From NCBI GenBank assembly GCA_019416685.1, contig DXWV01000004.1:1-30764 (forward strand): 30,764 bases of DNA, given 5' to 3'. The notes under the pieces were generated by a model. It did not search any database. It saw only the letters and a program-made list of their open reading frames with translations, and was not told where the DNA came from. The stretch comes from Bacteroides sp. GTDB taxonomy: Bacteria > Bacteroidota > Bacteroidia > Bacteroidales > Bacteroidaceae. A program made the position numbers and the translations under genes. Shown in pieces: positions 9,619-17,686 of this stretch. Numbering within the stretch: position 1 is the stretch's first letter; every line of letters begins with the position of its first letter.

Positions 9619-9656
9619 TCTCATAGAGTAACGTATGAAGTCTCTATGGGTAACGT
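9619..9656 (+). repeat. Imperfect 16-nt direct repeat pair next to the palindrome array
   Basis: TCTCATAGAGTAACGT (9619-9634) and TCTCTATGGGTAACGT (9641-9656) are imperfect copies with start positions 22 nt apart. That spacing is nearly the 23-nt period of the array that begins at 9665, so they may be diverged members of the same series or a separate duplication. Confidence 0.55.
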
Positions 9657-9664
9657 TGTTTTAG

Positions 9665-9756
9665 ATGTACATGTAAAGCAGTACGACATGTACATGTGGG
9701 ACAGTATGACATGTACATGTGGAGCAGTAAAACATGTACATGTAAAACAAGACTGT
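9665..9756 (+). repeat. Four-copy 23-nt tandem array with palindromic core CATGTACATG
   Basis: The core ATGTACATGT starts at 9665, 9688, 9711 and 9734, an exact 23-nt period. Copies 2-4 carry the full 12-nt palindrome ACATGTACATGT. Between the cores, 13-nt segments are partly conserved (AAGCAGTACGAC, GGACAGTATGAC, GAGCAGTAAAAC). The period is not a multiple of three, so it is not made by a peptide repeat. The array lies in the spacer between the divergent metalloprotease and addA promoters, about 315 nt from the first and 255 nt from the second. Cores are symmetrical and fit a dimeric protein-binding site or a self-pairing RNA; which one cannot be told from sequence. Confidence 0.9.
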
Positions 9757-9990
9757 GTACCGGGAAAAGGAATGTTCCTTTCCGAGAAAGACAAAGCACA
9801 ACACCAAGCAAGGATAATGACACCGTTTAGAGGTGTTTCCGATACTGGAGAGAGAGATCTCTAATTTTCGTAACCAACTTGGTTTGAACTAAATATCCAA
9901 CCGCTGATTCACATAAATAATCAAGTTATCTTCACCTCATAGCGAAAATAAGCTGTACCTTCACATAAAAAATGAACTCTTTCACTTTAT
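9757..9990. other. Non-coding spacer right of the array, small hairpins
   Basis: Contains an imperfect palindrome, GGAAAAGGAA/TTCCTTTCC, at about 9763-9785. A short hairpin ACACC/GGTGT lies at 9820-9836, and the palindrome AGAGATCTCT at about 9854-9863. A TTG-started frame at 9616-9864 runs through the array but shows no protein-like sequence. With the array these hairpins could be part of a small RNA, but I see no clear promoter-terminator pair around them. Confidence 0.4.
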
Positions 9991-10008
9991 TCTACTCTCG
10001 GTTTGTAT

Positions 10009-10016
10009 TATCTTTG
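10009..10016 (+). promoter_or_regulatory. Bacteroides promoter of the addA-addB unit (-7 TATCTTTG)
   Basis: TATCTTTG at 10009-10016 matches TAnnTTTG. A near -33 element TTTA lies at 9986-9989, with a 19-nt spacer. It sits 18 nt before the ATG at 10035, so transcription would start just before that ATG. This argues against the upstream in-frame ATG at 9972 as the true start. Confidence 0.65.
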
Positions 10017-10034
10017 CCTACAAATCGAAACCAC

Positions 10035-13000
10035 ATGGAACTCTTAGTATATAAAGCCTCAGCCGGCTCCGGGAAGACTTTTACGCTTGCTGTAGAATAC
10101 ATCAAACTACTTATTCTTAATCCGCGTGCCTACCGGCAAATACTTGCCGTGACCTTTACGAATAAAGCTACGGCTGAAATGAAGGAACGTATTCTCAGCC
10201 AGCTTTACGGCATTTGGACTGAAGATCCGGATTCTGATGCTTACCTGAAGCGGATCATAGAAGAAACCGGAAAGCAAACTGATGAAATACGAAAATCTGC
10301 CGGAATAGCTCTTAGCTATATGTTACACGATTACAGTCGTTTTCGTGTGGAAACAATAGACTCTTTCTTCCAGTCCGTGATGCGTAACTTGGCACGCGAA
10401 CTTGAATTAAGCCCCAATCTGAATATCGAACTGAACAACAGCGAAGTACTGAGTGATGCAGTAGACAGCATGATTGAAAAACTGGCCCCTACCTCTCCCG
10501 TGCTTGCCTGGTTACTGAATTATATCGATGAACGTATCGCCGATGACAAACGCTGGAATGTATCGGAAGAAGTGAAAAGCTTTGGTCGCAATATATTCGA
10601 CGAAGGATACATAGAAAAGGGGGAAGGGCTTCGACAAAAGTTGATTGAAAACCCGGAAATTATAAAAAACTACCGTCATGAACTAAAAGAAATGGAGACG
10701 GAAGCCCTTGAACAAATGAAAGGCTTCTACGATCAGTTTGAAGGAGAACTGGACGGACATGCATTAACTGCAGACGATCTGAAGAATGGTTCGCGCGGAA
10801 TAGGAAGTTATTTTCGAAAACTCAATAATGGGATATTTAGTGATGATATTCGTAATACAACGGTAGAAAAATGTTTAAGTGATGAGAAGAACTGGGCAGC
10901 AAAAACCTCTTCGCGTTATGAAGACATACTTCGTCTGGCTACTGACAGTCTGATGCCTTTGCTGAACGAAGCAGAGAAATTCCGGTCCAGGAATAACAAG
11001 ATTGTAAACAGTTGCCGGCTTTCTATGCAGCACCTCAACAAAGTGCAGCTACTGGCTAATATAGATGAAGAAGTACGCCTACTAAATAGAGAGAATAACC
11101 GCTTTCTATTATCAGATACCAATGCCCTGCTCCACCAATTGGTCAAAGACGGTGACTCTTCTTTTGTATTCGAAAAGATAGGAACGAATATCCGAAACGT
11201 AATGATAGATGAGTTTCAGGATACCAGCCGAATGCAATGGGGAAATTTCAAATTGTTATTATTGGAAGGACTCTCCCAGGGAGCCGACAGTTTGATAGTA
11301 GGTGATGTGAAACAATCTATTTACCGTTGGAGAAATGGTGACTGGGGAATACTTAACGGATTGAATAACCGGATAGAACACTTTCCGATTCGTGTGGAAA
11401 CACTAAAGATCAACCGAAGAAGCGAAACGAATGTCATACGGTTTAACAACGAACTATTTACAGCTGCAGTAGAGTACTTGAACACTCTGTATAAAAGTGA
11501 ATTGAACACCGATTGCGAAGCGTTACAAAAAGCCTATTCGGACGTAGCACAAGAATCTCCCAAAGAGAAACAGATGGGATACGTCAAAGTATCTTTCCTT
11601 GAGCCGGATGAAGAGCATGACTACACAGAGAAAACACTTATAAGCCTGGGTGAAGAAGTGGAACAGTTGCTGAACTCAGGAGTGAAGCAGAACGATATTG
11701 CCATTCTTGTCCGCAAAAATAAAAGTATCCCCCGTATTGCTGATTATTTTGACAAAACACTGCAATACAAAATTGTATCTGATGAAGCCTTTCGGCTGGA
11801 TGCTTCACTTGCTATCTGCATGATGATAGATGCACTGCGTTACCTTTCTGATCCGGAAAACCGGATAGCAAGGGCCTCACTAATGATGAATTACCAATTA
11901 AAGATTAAAAATTTTGAGGGAGAATTGGATGCATTGCTCATAGGAACCCCAAAAGAGTTACTACCGGAGGCTTTTATTGAAAACATAAAGACTCTAAGGT
12001 TAATGCCTCTTTATGAGTTGCTGGAAGAGCTATTCAGTATCTTCGAAATGAACCGTATCAGTGCTCAAGATGCCTACCTGTTTGCTTTCTTTGATGCCGT
12101 AACAGATTATCTGCAAAGCAATTCTTCTGATCTGGATAGTTTTATCCGTTTTTGGGAGGAAACATTATGTAACAAGACTATCCCCAGTGGAGAGATAGAA
12201 GGAATCCGTATCTTCTCAATTCATAAGTCGAAGGGATTGGAATTTCACACAGTACTCCTGCCTTTCTGTGACTGGAAAATGGAAAATGAGACCAATAATC
12301 AGCTCGTGTGGTGTACTCCGACAGCATCACCATTCAATGAGCTTGATATCGTCCCCGTCAACTACTCTACACAGATGGCGGAGTCCGTATACCGGGAAGA
12401 CTACCTGCAAGAACGCCTGCAACTATGGGTGGATAATCTGAATCTGCTTTACGTGGCCTTTACCCGTGCCGGAAAAAATCTGATCGTATGGAGTCGAAAA
12501 GGACAACGCAATACAATGTCGGAATTACTCACTGCATCCCTACCAGAAGTAGCGCGCAGAAATGGGACAGAATGGGACGAAGAAGAGCCCTATGAACAAG
12601 GAGAGCTTTGTCCCTCTTCGGAAGAGAAGAAAAAAATATCGGGCAACAAGCTTACCCGGAAAGCAGAGAAACTGCCGGTCAGAATGGAGTCCATGCGACA
12701 TGAGATAGAGTTCCGGCAATCCAACCGCTCAGCGGATTTCATCAAAGGAATTGAAGAAGAAGAATCGGACGACCGCTTTATCAATCGCGGACGGTTATTA
12801 CATACTCTGTTCTCGGCCATTGAAACAGAAAAAGACATTGATACGGCCATAGAAAGATTGATCTTTGAAGGCATTATCGGTAGCAGGGAAGTGGAAGAGG
12901 AAGTGAGAAAACTGACACAAAAAGCATTCGCCCTGCCAGAGATACAGGACTGGTACTCGGGACGTTGGCAATTGTTCAATGAATGTGCCATTATATATAA

Positions 13001-13214
13001 GGAAGATGGAGTATTGCAAACCCGCCGTCCGGACAGGGTAATGATGCGGAACGGGCAAGTGGTGGTAGTGGACTTCAAATTTGGTAAACCGAACAAAAAG
13101 TACAACAAGCAGGTGCAGGGATACATGCAATTACTGACGAAGATGGGATACAGCAATATCAGCGGTTATCTATGGTATGTAGAGGAAGGAAAAATAGAGA
13201 AAGTACGCAATTGA
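10035..13214 (+). CDS. addA: AddA-like UvrD/RecB-family helicase-nuclease
   Basis: 1059 aa from the ATG at 10035. An in-frame ATG 63 nt upstream is rejected because the promoter lies between the two. Superfamily 1A helicase motifs appear in order: Walker A ASAGSGKT (8-15), motif Ia AVTFTNKATAEMKERI, motif II DEFQDTS (392-398), motif III VGDVKQSIYRWR, motif IV region INRRSETNVIRFNN, motif V FSIHKSKGLEFH and motif VI LLYVAFTRAGKNL. The C-terminus is a PD-(D/E)XK nuclease with D1000 in RRPDR, D1013 and K1015 in VVDFKFG, and a QVQGYMQLL helix. AddA pairs with AddB to unwind and trim broken DNA ends for RecA-dependent repair. The AddB-like partner lies two genes downstream in the same unit. The stop is 11 nt before the next gene. 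Confidence 0.9.
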   Translation: MELLVYKASAGSGKTFTLAVEYIKLLILNPRAYRQILAVTFTNKATAEMKERILSQLYGIWTEDPDSDAYLKRIIEETGKQTDEIRKSAGIALSYMLHDYSRFRVETIDSFFQSVMRNLARELELSPNLNIELNNSEVLSDAVDSMIEKLAPTSPVLAWLLNYIDERIADDKRWNVSEEVKSFGRNIFDEGYIEKGEGLRQKLIENPEIIKNYRHELKEMETEALEQMKGFYDQFEGELDGHALTADDLKNGSRGIGSYFRKLNNGIFSDDIRNTTVEKCLSDEKNWAAKTSSRYEDILRLATDSLMPLLNEAEKFRSRNNKIVNSCRLSMQHLNKVQLLANIDEEVRLLNRENNRFLLSDTNALLHQLVKDGDSSFVFEKIGTNIRNVMIDEFQDTSRMQWGNFKLLLLEGLSQGADSLIVGDVKQSIYRWRNGDWGILNGLNNRIEHFPIRVETLKINRRSETNVIRFNNELFTAAVEYLNTLYKSELNTDCEALQKAYSDVAQESPKEKQMGYVKVSFLEPDEEHDYTEKTLISLGEEVEQLLNSGVKQNDIAILVRKNKSIPRIADYFDKTLQYKIVSDEAFRLDASLAICMMIDALRYLSDPENRIARASLMMNYQLKIKNFEGELDALLIGTPKELLPEAFIENIKTLRLMPLYELLEELFSIFEMNRISAQDAYLFAFFDAVTDYLQSNSSDLDSFIRFWEETLCNKTIPSGEIEGIRIFSIHKSKGLEFHTVLLPFCDWKMENETNNQLVWCTPTASPFNELDIVPVNYSTQMAESVYREDYLQERLQLWVDNLNLLYVAFTRAGKNLIVWSRKGQRNTMSELLTASLPEVARRNGTEWDEEEPYEQGELCPSSEEKKKISGNKLTRKAEKLPVRMESMRHEIEFRQSNRSADFIKGIEEEESDDRFINRGRLLHTLFSAIETEKDIDTAIERLIFEGIIGSREVEEEVRKLTQKAFALPEIQDWYSGRWQLFNECAIIYKEDGVLQTRRPDRVMMRNGQVVVVDFKFGKPNKKYNKQVQGYMQLLTKMGYSNISGYLWYVEEGKIEKVRN

Positions 13215-13225
13215 TAGCAAGAGAA

Positions 13226-13834
13226 ATGAAAACAGCAACTCTAATAGGTATCAGCAGACATCGGCTTACCACAGACGGTGAAGGGGTGACAACACTCGTA
13301 GCATTCCACGGATGTCCCCTGCGTTGCAAATATTGCCTGAATCCCCAATCATTTGCCCAAGAGGGGGTCTGGAAACAATATGATTGTGAACAGCTCTACG
13401 AAGAAGTTAAAATAGACGAACTGTACTTCCTTGCTACCCATGGAGGTGTTACATTCGGAGGTGGAGAACCGGCACTGCAAAGTAACTTTATCAGTGAATT
13501 CAGGAGACTCTGCGGCACCGGATGGAAAATAACCATTGAAACGTCTCTGAACGTGCCACAAGAGAATATAGAAAGATTATTACCGGTGGTCGATTGTTAT
13601 ATCGTCGATATTAAAGATATGAATAATGACCGTTACGAAACATATACCGGGAAAAGTAATACGCGTGTCATCGAGAATCTCCGTTGGTTGGTGGTACAAG
13701 GAAAAGCGGAACAAATCACTGTTCGCGTTCCTCACATCCCGTCATACAATACGGAAACAGATATAGAGAACAGTATATATCAACTGAAAAAAATCGGACT
13801 GTCCGATTTCGACCGGTTTACCTACCGGACTTAA
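13226..13834 (+). CDS. Small radical SAM protein of the PflA (glycyl-radical activase) type
   Basis: 202 aa. Start MKTATLIGIS at 13226, 11 nt after addA, rather than the overlapping frame start at 13172. The cluster motif is CPLRCKYC (C30, C34, C37; CxxxCxxC), which in this family ligates the 4Fe-4S cluster that cleaves S-adenosylmethionine. The SAM-contacting loop reads VTFGGGEP (75-82); most activases have SGGEP here. Later VDCYIVDIKDMNNDRYETYTG matches the core of pyruvate formate-lyase activating enzymes. The protein lacks the extra ferredoxin-like domain of many longer activases. No glycyl radical enzyme is present in the window, so its partner is unknown. Its place between addA and addB is odd. 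The SAM-dependent activase call is firm; the physiological role is not. Confidence 0.85.
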   Translation: MKTATLIGISRHRLTTDGEGVTTLVAFHGCPLRCKYCLNPQSFAQEGVWKQYDCEQLYEEVKIDELYFLATHGGVTFGGGEPALQSNFISEFRRLCGTGWKITIETSLNVPQENIERLLPVVDCYIVDIKDMNNDRYETYTGKSNTRVIENLRWLVVQGKAEQITVRVPHIPSYNTETDIENSIYQLKKIGLSDFDRFTYRT

Positions 13835-13849
13835 ATACAGATAATGCCT

Positions 13850-14689
13850 ATGAAACGAGGGAAACAGACTTGCAGGATTTTAAAAGAGATCCGCCGGCAA
13901 ATAGCCGAAGCGAATGATATTGAATTCATCATTTCCGAGTGCCAATATCAAGGCGAGTGCTTAGGCACATGCCCCAAATGTGAAGCGGAAGTCCGTTATC
14001 TGGAACAACAGTTGGAACGGAAAAGAATGGCAGGAAAAGCAATCACAGTGTTAGGTATATCTGCCGGATTGGTGGCAATAACACCACTGACATCGTGTAC
14101 AAGTCCGAAGAAACCGGATCATATTTCTACTTACGACAGTATTGCCGAAGCTGATACAACGGAAACAATCTGTATGGAGATGGAAGGAGATATAGCCTTA
14201 AAAATCGATACTCCGAACATTAAAGATGTTTCAGCACCGCCTTCTATACCGATGGCAGGAGAAGTTCCATGCAATTTACAAGATAGCACGGCAATAGATA
14301 CACTGGTCGTAATAGACGAAGAGCCCATCGAAGGAATTATCGAGGGAGAAGTTCCTGAGGACAACGCAGCGTATGTGTCCGCCTGTGACAATATGCCGGA
14401 ATTTCCCGGAGGTACCAAAGCCTTGATGGAATATCTGGCCCGAAACATAAAATATGAAGGCCCCATAGCACAAGGAGACATAGGCATATCCGGCCGGGTA
14501 ATCATTCAAATTATCATCGACAAAGAAGGTAATGTCACTGATCCTAAGGTAGTCCGGTCCGTTGATCCTTATCTTGACAAGGAGGCATTACGCGTTGTCA
14601 GCCATATGCCCAAGTGGACACCGGGAACACAGCAAGGCAAACCGGTGGCTGTGAAATATTCTATTCCGGTAGTTTTCAGAATGCAATAA
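13850..14689 (+). CDS. TonB C-terminal-domain protein with Cys-rich N-terminal motif
   Basis: 279 aa. The ATG at 13850 is preferred; another ATG lies two codons upstream at 13844. Residues 1-60 are charged and cytosolic in character, with C31, C37, C41 and C44 (ECQYQGECLGTCPKCEAE), a possible metal or cluster site. A hydrophobic segment at about 63-82 is a likely membrane anchor. A Pro/Glu/Asp-rich linker follows. Residues from about 184 form a TonB C-terminal domain: MPEFPGGTKALMEYLARNIK, GRVIIQIIIDKEGNVTDPKV, then PVAVKYSIPVVFRM. TonB-like proteins couple inner-membrane energy to outer-membrane transporters; this family is common in Bacteroides. The segment LTSC right after the membrane span resembles a lipobox but is too far from the N-terminus. 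It lies 15 nt after the radical SAM gene and 99 nt before addB, so it probably belongs to the same transcript. Its partner is not known. Confidence 0.85.
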   Translation: MKRGKQTCRILKEIRRQIAEANDIEFIISECQYQGECLGTCPKCEAEVRYLEQQLERKRMAGKAITVLGISAGLVAITPLTSCTSPKKPDHISTYDSIAEADTTETICMEMEGDIALKIDTPNIKDVSAPPSIPMAGEVPCNLQDSTAIDTLVVIDEEPIEGIIEGEVPEDNAAYVSACDNMPEFPGGTKALMEYLARNIKYEGPIAQGDIGISGRVIIQIIIDKEGNVTDPKVVRSVDPYLDKEALRVVSHMPKWTPGTQQGKPVAVKYSIPVVFRMQ

Positions 14690-14788
14690 TTACTAAAGTG
14701 CCGTATTTGAGTAATGAAAGCTGTCGGCAAAGCATTGGCCCTTGAGCATTATTTGCGTACGAAACTAAAATCGTTATATCATTAAAGT

Positions 14789-17677
14789 ATGAAAACATTT
14801 CTCCAACTGGTCGCTCAAGACCTTCATAGCAAAATAGGAAACGATTTATCGCGTGTAGCAATCGTTTTCCCCAACAAACGTGCAAGTTTGTTCTTCAACG
14901 AACATTTGGCTTCACAATCCGATCATCCTATCTGGTCACCCGCTTATGTCAGTATCAGCGAACTGTTCCAGCAACTGTCCGATCAGAAATTGGGAGATCC
15001 CATCCGGTTGGTATGTGAGTTGTATAAGATCTTTCGTGAAGAGACAAAAAGTGAAGAATCTCTGGACGACTTCTACTTTTGGGGCGAACTACTTATCAGC
15101 GACTTTGACGATGTAGACAAAAACCTTGTAGATGCAGATAAACTCTTTACCAATCTGCAGGATCTGAAAAATATTATGGATGATTTCGACTTTCTGGATA
15201 AAGAACAGGAGGATGCCATTCGTCAATTTTTCCAGAACTTCTCCATAGAAAAACATACCAAACTGAAAGAGAAATTTATTTCTCTCTGGGATAAGCTTGG
15301 AAATATTTATCGGAACTATCGTTCACAACTTGCCTCGCTGGGTATTGCTTACGAAGGAATGCTTTACCGTAATGTCATTGAAGCACTTGATACGAATGTT
15401 TTGCGGTATGACAAATATGTATTCGTAGGTTTTAATGTACTCAACAAAGTGGAAACCCGCTTCTTCTCTCTACTGCAAGAGGCAGACAAAGCCCTTTTCT
15501 ATTGGGACTACGATTTGTTTTACACCCGTCTGCCCCGGCAAAGACATGAAGCAGGCGAGTTTATTCTTCGTAATCTGGAGAAGTTTCCGAATGAACTTCC
15601 CGAAGCAGTGTTCGATTGTCTGCGCCATCCCAAGAAAGTACGTTTCATCTCTTCTCCTACAGAAAATGCCCAGGCACGTTATCTTCCGGAATGGGTTCGC
15701 GATACATTATTAGATGGAAATCTTCAAGAAAAGCCTTGCGAAGAAAAAGAAAACGCAGTAGTACTTTGCAATGAATCTTTATTACTTCCTGTCCTGCACT
15801 CTATTCCGTCAGAAGTAAAAAACGTCAATATCACTATGGGATTCCCATTGGCACAGACCCCGGTTTATAGTTTTATCAATGCTGTCGTTGAGTTACAAAC
15901 AACCGGTTATCATTCTGAGACTGGTCGTTATAGCTATGACACCGTACAGGCCGTACTAAAGCATCCCTATACTCGCCAAATCTCTCTCAAAGCCGAACCA
16001 CTGGAACGTGAACTGACAAAGACCAACCGCTTCTATCCCCTGCCTACAGAACTGAAGCAGGATGATTTTCTATCACTGCTCTTCACCCCAAGAAGTGGTA
16101 TCCGGGCAATCTGTCTCTACATCATAGAGTTACTGAAAGAAGTATCTACCCTCTATCGCCAGGAATCGGAGCAGGATGATATCTTTAATCAACTCTATCG
16201 TGAGTCATTGTTCAAAAGCTACACAATGGTAAATCGCCTGCTCAACCTGATTGAGAATGGAGAGCTACAAGTACGTATCGATACTTTGAAGCGCCTGCTT
16301 AACCGCATCCTGAATGCAGCTAACATCCCATTCCATGGTGAACCGGCTATCGGTATGCAGGTAATGGGAGTACTCGAAACCCGTAATCTTGACTTCCGTA
16401 ATCTCATTATGCTTTCACTCAACGAAGGGCAACTGCCTAAGTCCAGTGGTGAATCATCCTTTATCCCTTACAATCTCCGTAAGGCTTTCGGTATGACAAC
16501 CATCGAACACAAGAATGCAGTATATGCTTATTACTTCTATCGCCTTATACAGCGGGCAGAGAATATAACATTGGTATATAACACCTCGTCAGACGGCTTG
16601 AACCGTGGAGAATGGTCACGTTTTATGTTACAGTTCCTTGTAGAATGGCCACACGACATCAGCCGGGAATTTCTTGAAGCCGGTCAGTCACCACAAAGCA
16701 GCCGTGATATATGCATTGAAAAAACACCGGAAATATTGGATCGCCTCCGTAATACATATAACTTCGAATCCAATCCCAAAGCATTTGCTCTCTCTCCGTC
16801 AGCACTCAATGCCTATCTGGATTGTCGCCTGCGTTTTTATTATCGCTATGTAGCCGGGCTAAAAACTCCCGATGAGGTAAGTGCAGAAATAGATTCAGCC
16901 CTGTTTGGTACCATTTTCCACCGTTCAGCGGAACTTGCTTACGGTGATTTAAGTGTTAACGGCAAAGAGATAAGAAAAGAAGATTTAGAGCGCCTTCTAC
17001 GTGATGACGTTCGTTTGCAAGGATACGTAGATCGTGCCTTCAAAGAAGAATTCTTCCATGTTGATCTCAACGAACGACCGGAATACAATGGAGTGCAACT
17101 GATAAACTCCAAGGTAATAAGCTCATATCTTCGGCAGCTGTTACGCAATGACCTGCAATATACACCTTTCTCTATGGTAGGTATGGAAAAGAAGGTACAG
17201 GAAGAAGTGACAGTAAATACTCCTGAAAGCCCGATAAAGATACGGATAGGCGGAACCATCGACCGCATGGATTGCAAAGACGATACACTTCGTATCGTTG
17301 ATTACAAAACGGGAGGAACCCCCAAAACACCAACAAACATTGAACAACTGTTTACTCCCGCCGAAGGAAGACCGAATTATATCTTTCAGACCTTTTTGTA
17401 CGCAGCCATCATGAGCAGGCAGCAATCCCTAAAAGTAGCTCCTGCCCTACTCTATATTCATCGGGCTGCTAATGAAAGCTATTCTCCCGTTATCGAAATG
17501 GGCGAACCTCGGAAGCCCAAGATACCAGTCAATAACTTTGCCTTCTTTGAAGACGAATTCCGGGAACGGTTACAAACTCTGTTGGAAGAAATCTTTGGGA
17601 ATGAAACGCCCTTTACCCAAACAGAAAACACGAAAGTCTGCGAATATTGCGACTTCCGTGCTTTGTGCAAAAGGTAA
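14789..17677 (+). CDS. addB: AddB-like PD-(D/E)XK nuclease with iron-sulfur cluster motif
   Basis: 962 aa, ATG at 14789. The N-terminal two thirds form a degenerate helicase fold without a Walker A motif: the start reads VAIVFPNKRASLFFNEHL where many AddB proteins have a P-loop. A weak motif region is VMGVLETRNLDFRNLIMLSLNEGQ. The C-terminal nuclease begins at about residue 670 (LSPSALNAYLDCRLRFYYRY). It has D825 in GGTIDRMD and D838/K840 in IVDYKTGG. C679 together with C951, C954 and C960 (CEYCDFRALC) gives the C...CxxCx5C pattern that holds the 4Fe-4S cluster in AddB. It should form the second nuclease strand activity of an AddAB complex with the protein at 10035. The 99-nt gap before it shows no convincing promoter. 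It ends 9 nt from the convergent gene. Confidence 0.88.
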   Translation: MKTFLQLVAQDLHSKIGNDLSRVAIVFPNKRASLFFNEHLASQSDHPIWSPAYVSISELFQQLSDQKLGDPIRLVCELYKIFREETKSEESLDDFYFWGELLISDFDDVDKNLVDADKLFTNLQDLKNIMDDFDFLDKEQEDAIRQFFQNFSIEKHTKLKEKFISLWDKLGNIYRNYRSQLASLGIAYEGMLYRNVIEALDTNVLRYDKYVFVGFNVLNKVETRFFSLLQEADKALFYWDYDLFYTRLPRQRHEAGEFILRNLEKFPNELPEAVFDCLRHPKKVRFISSPTENAQARYLPEWVRDTLLDGNLQEKPCEEKENAVVLCNESLLLPVLHSIPSEVKNVNITMGFPLAQTPVYSFINAVVELQTTGYHSETGRYSYDTVQAVLKHPYTRQISLKAEPLERELTKTNRFYPLPTELKQDDFLSLLFTPRSGIRAICLYIIELLKEVSTLYRQESEQDDIFNQLYRESLFKSYTMVNRLLNLIENGELQVRIDTLKRLLNRILNAANIPFHGEPAIGMQVMGVLETRNLDFRNLIMLSLNEGQLPKSSGESSFIPYNLRKAFGMTTIEHKNAVYAYYFYRLIQRAENITLVYNTSSDGLNRGEWSRFMLQFLVEWPHDISREFLEAGQSPQSSRDICIEKTPEILDRLRNTYNFESNPKAFALSPSALNAYLDCRLRFYYRYVAGLKTPDEVSAEIDSALFGTIFHRSAELAYGDLSVNGKEIRKEDLERLLRDDVRLQGYVDRAFKEEFFHVDLNERPEYNGVQLINSKVISSYLRQLLRNDLQYTPFSMVGMEKKVQEEVTVNTPESPIKIRIGGTIDRMDCKDDTLRIVDYKTGGTPKTPTNIEQLFTPAEGRPNYIFQTFLYAAIMSRQQSLKVAPALLYIHRAANESYSPVIEMGEPRKPKIPVNNFAFFEDEFRERLQTLLEEIFGNETPFTQTENTKVCEYCDFRALCKR

Positions 17678-17686
17678 ATCATCGTT

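Noticed and set aside
9665..9756. CRISPR array
   Set aside because: The 13-nt between-core segments resemble one another, the period is 23 nt and no cas gene is near; this is a tandem repeat, not repeat-spacer structure.
9616..9864. 82-codon frame across the palindrome array
   Set aside because: It starts at TTG, its apparent repeats come from the 23-nt DNA repeat, which shifts frame at each copy, and it has no protein-family features.
9972..10034. Upstream in-frame ATG of the AddA-like gene
   Set aside because: A good promoter (TTTA, 19 nt, TATCTTTG) lies between this ATG and the next one, and the usual family start MELLVYKASAGSGKT is at 10035.
12590..13156. 188-codon minus-strand frame opposite addA
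   Set aside because: It is Ser/Cys-rich antisense of the conserved AddA nuclease domain; the real gene explains the openness.
14690..14788. Separate promoter for addB
   Set aside because: ATTATTTG near 14748 lacks the TA of the -7 box and no TTTG lies at the right distance.
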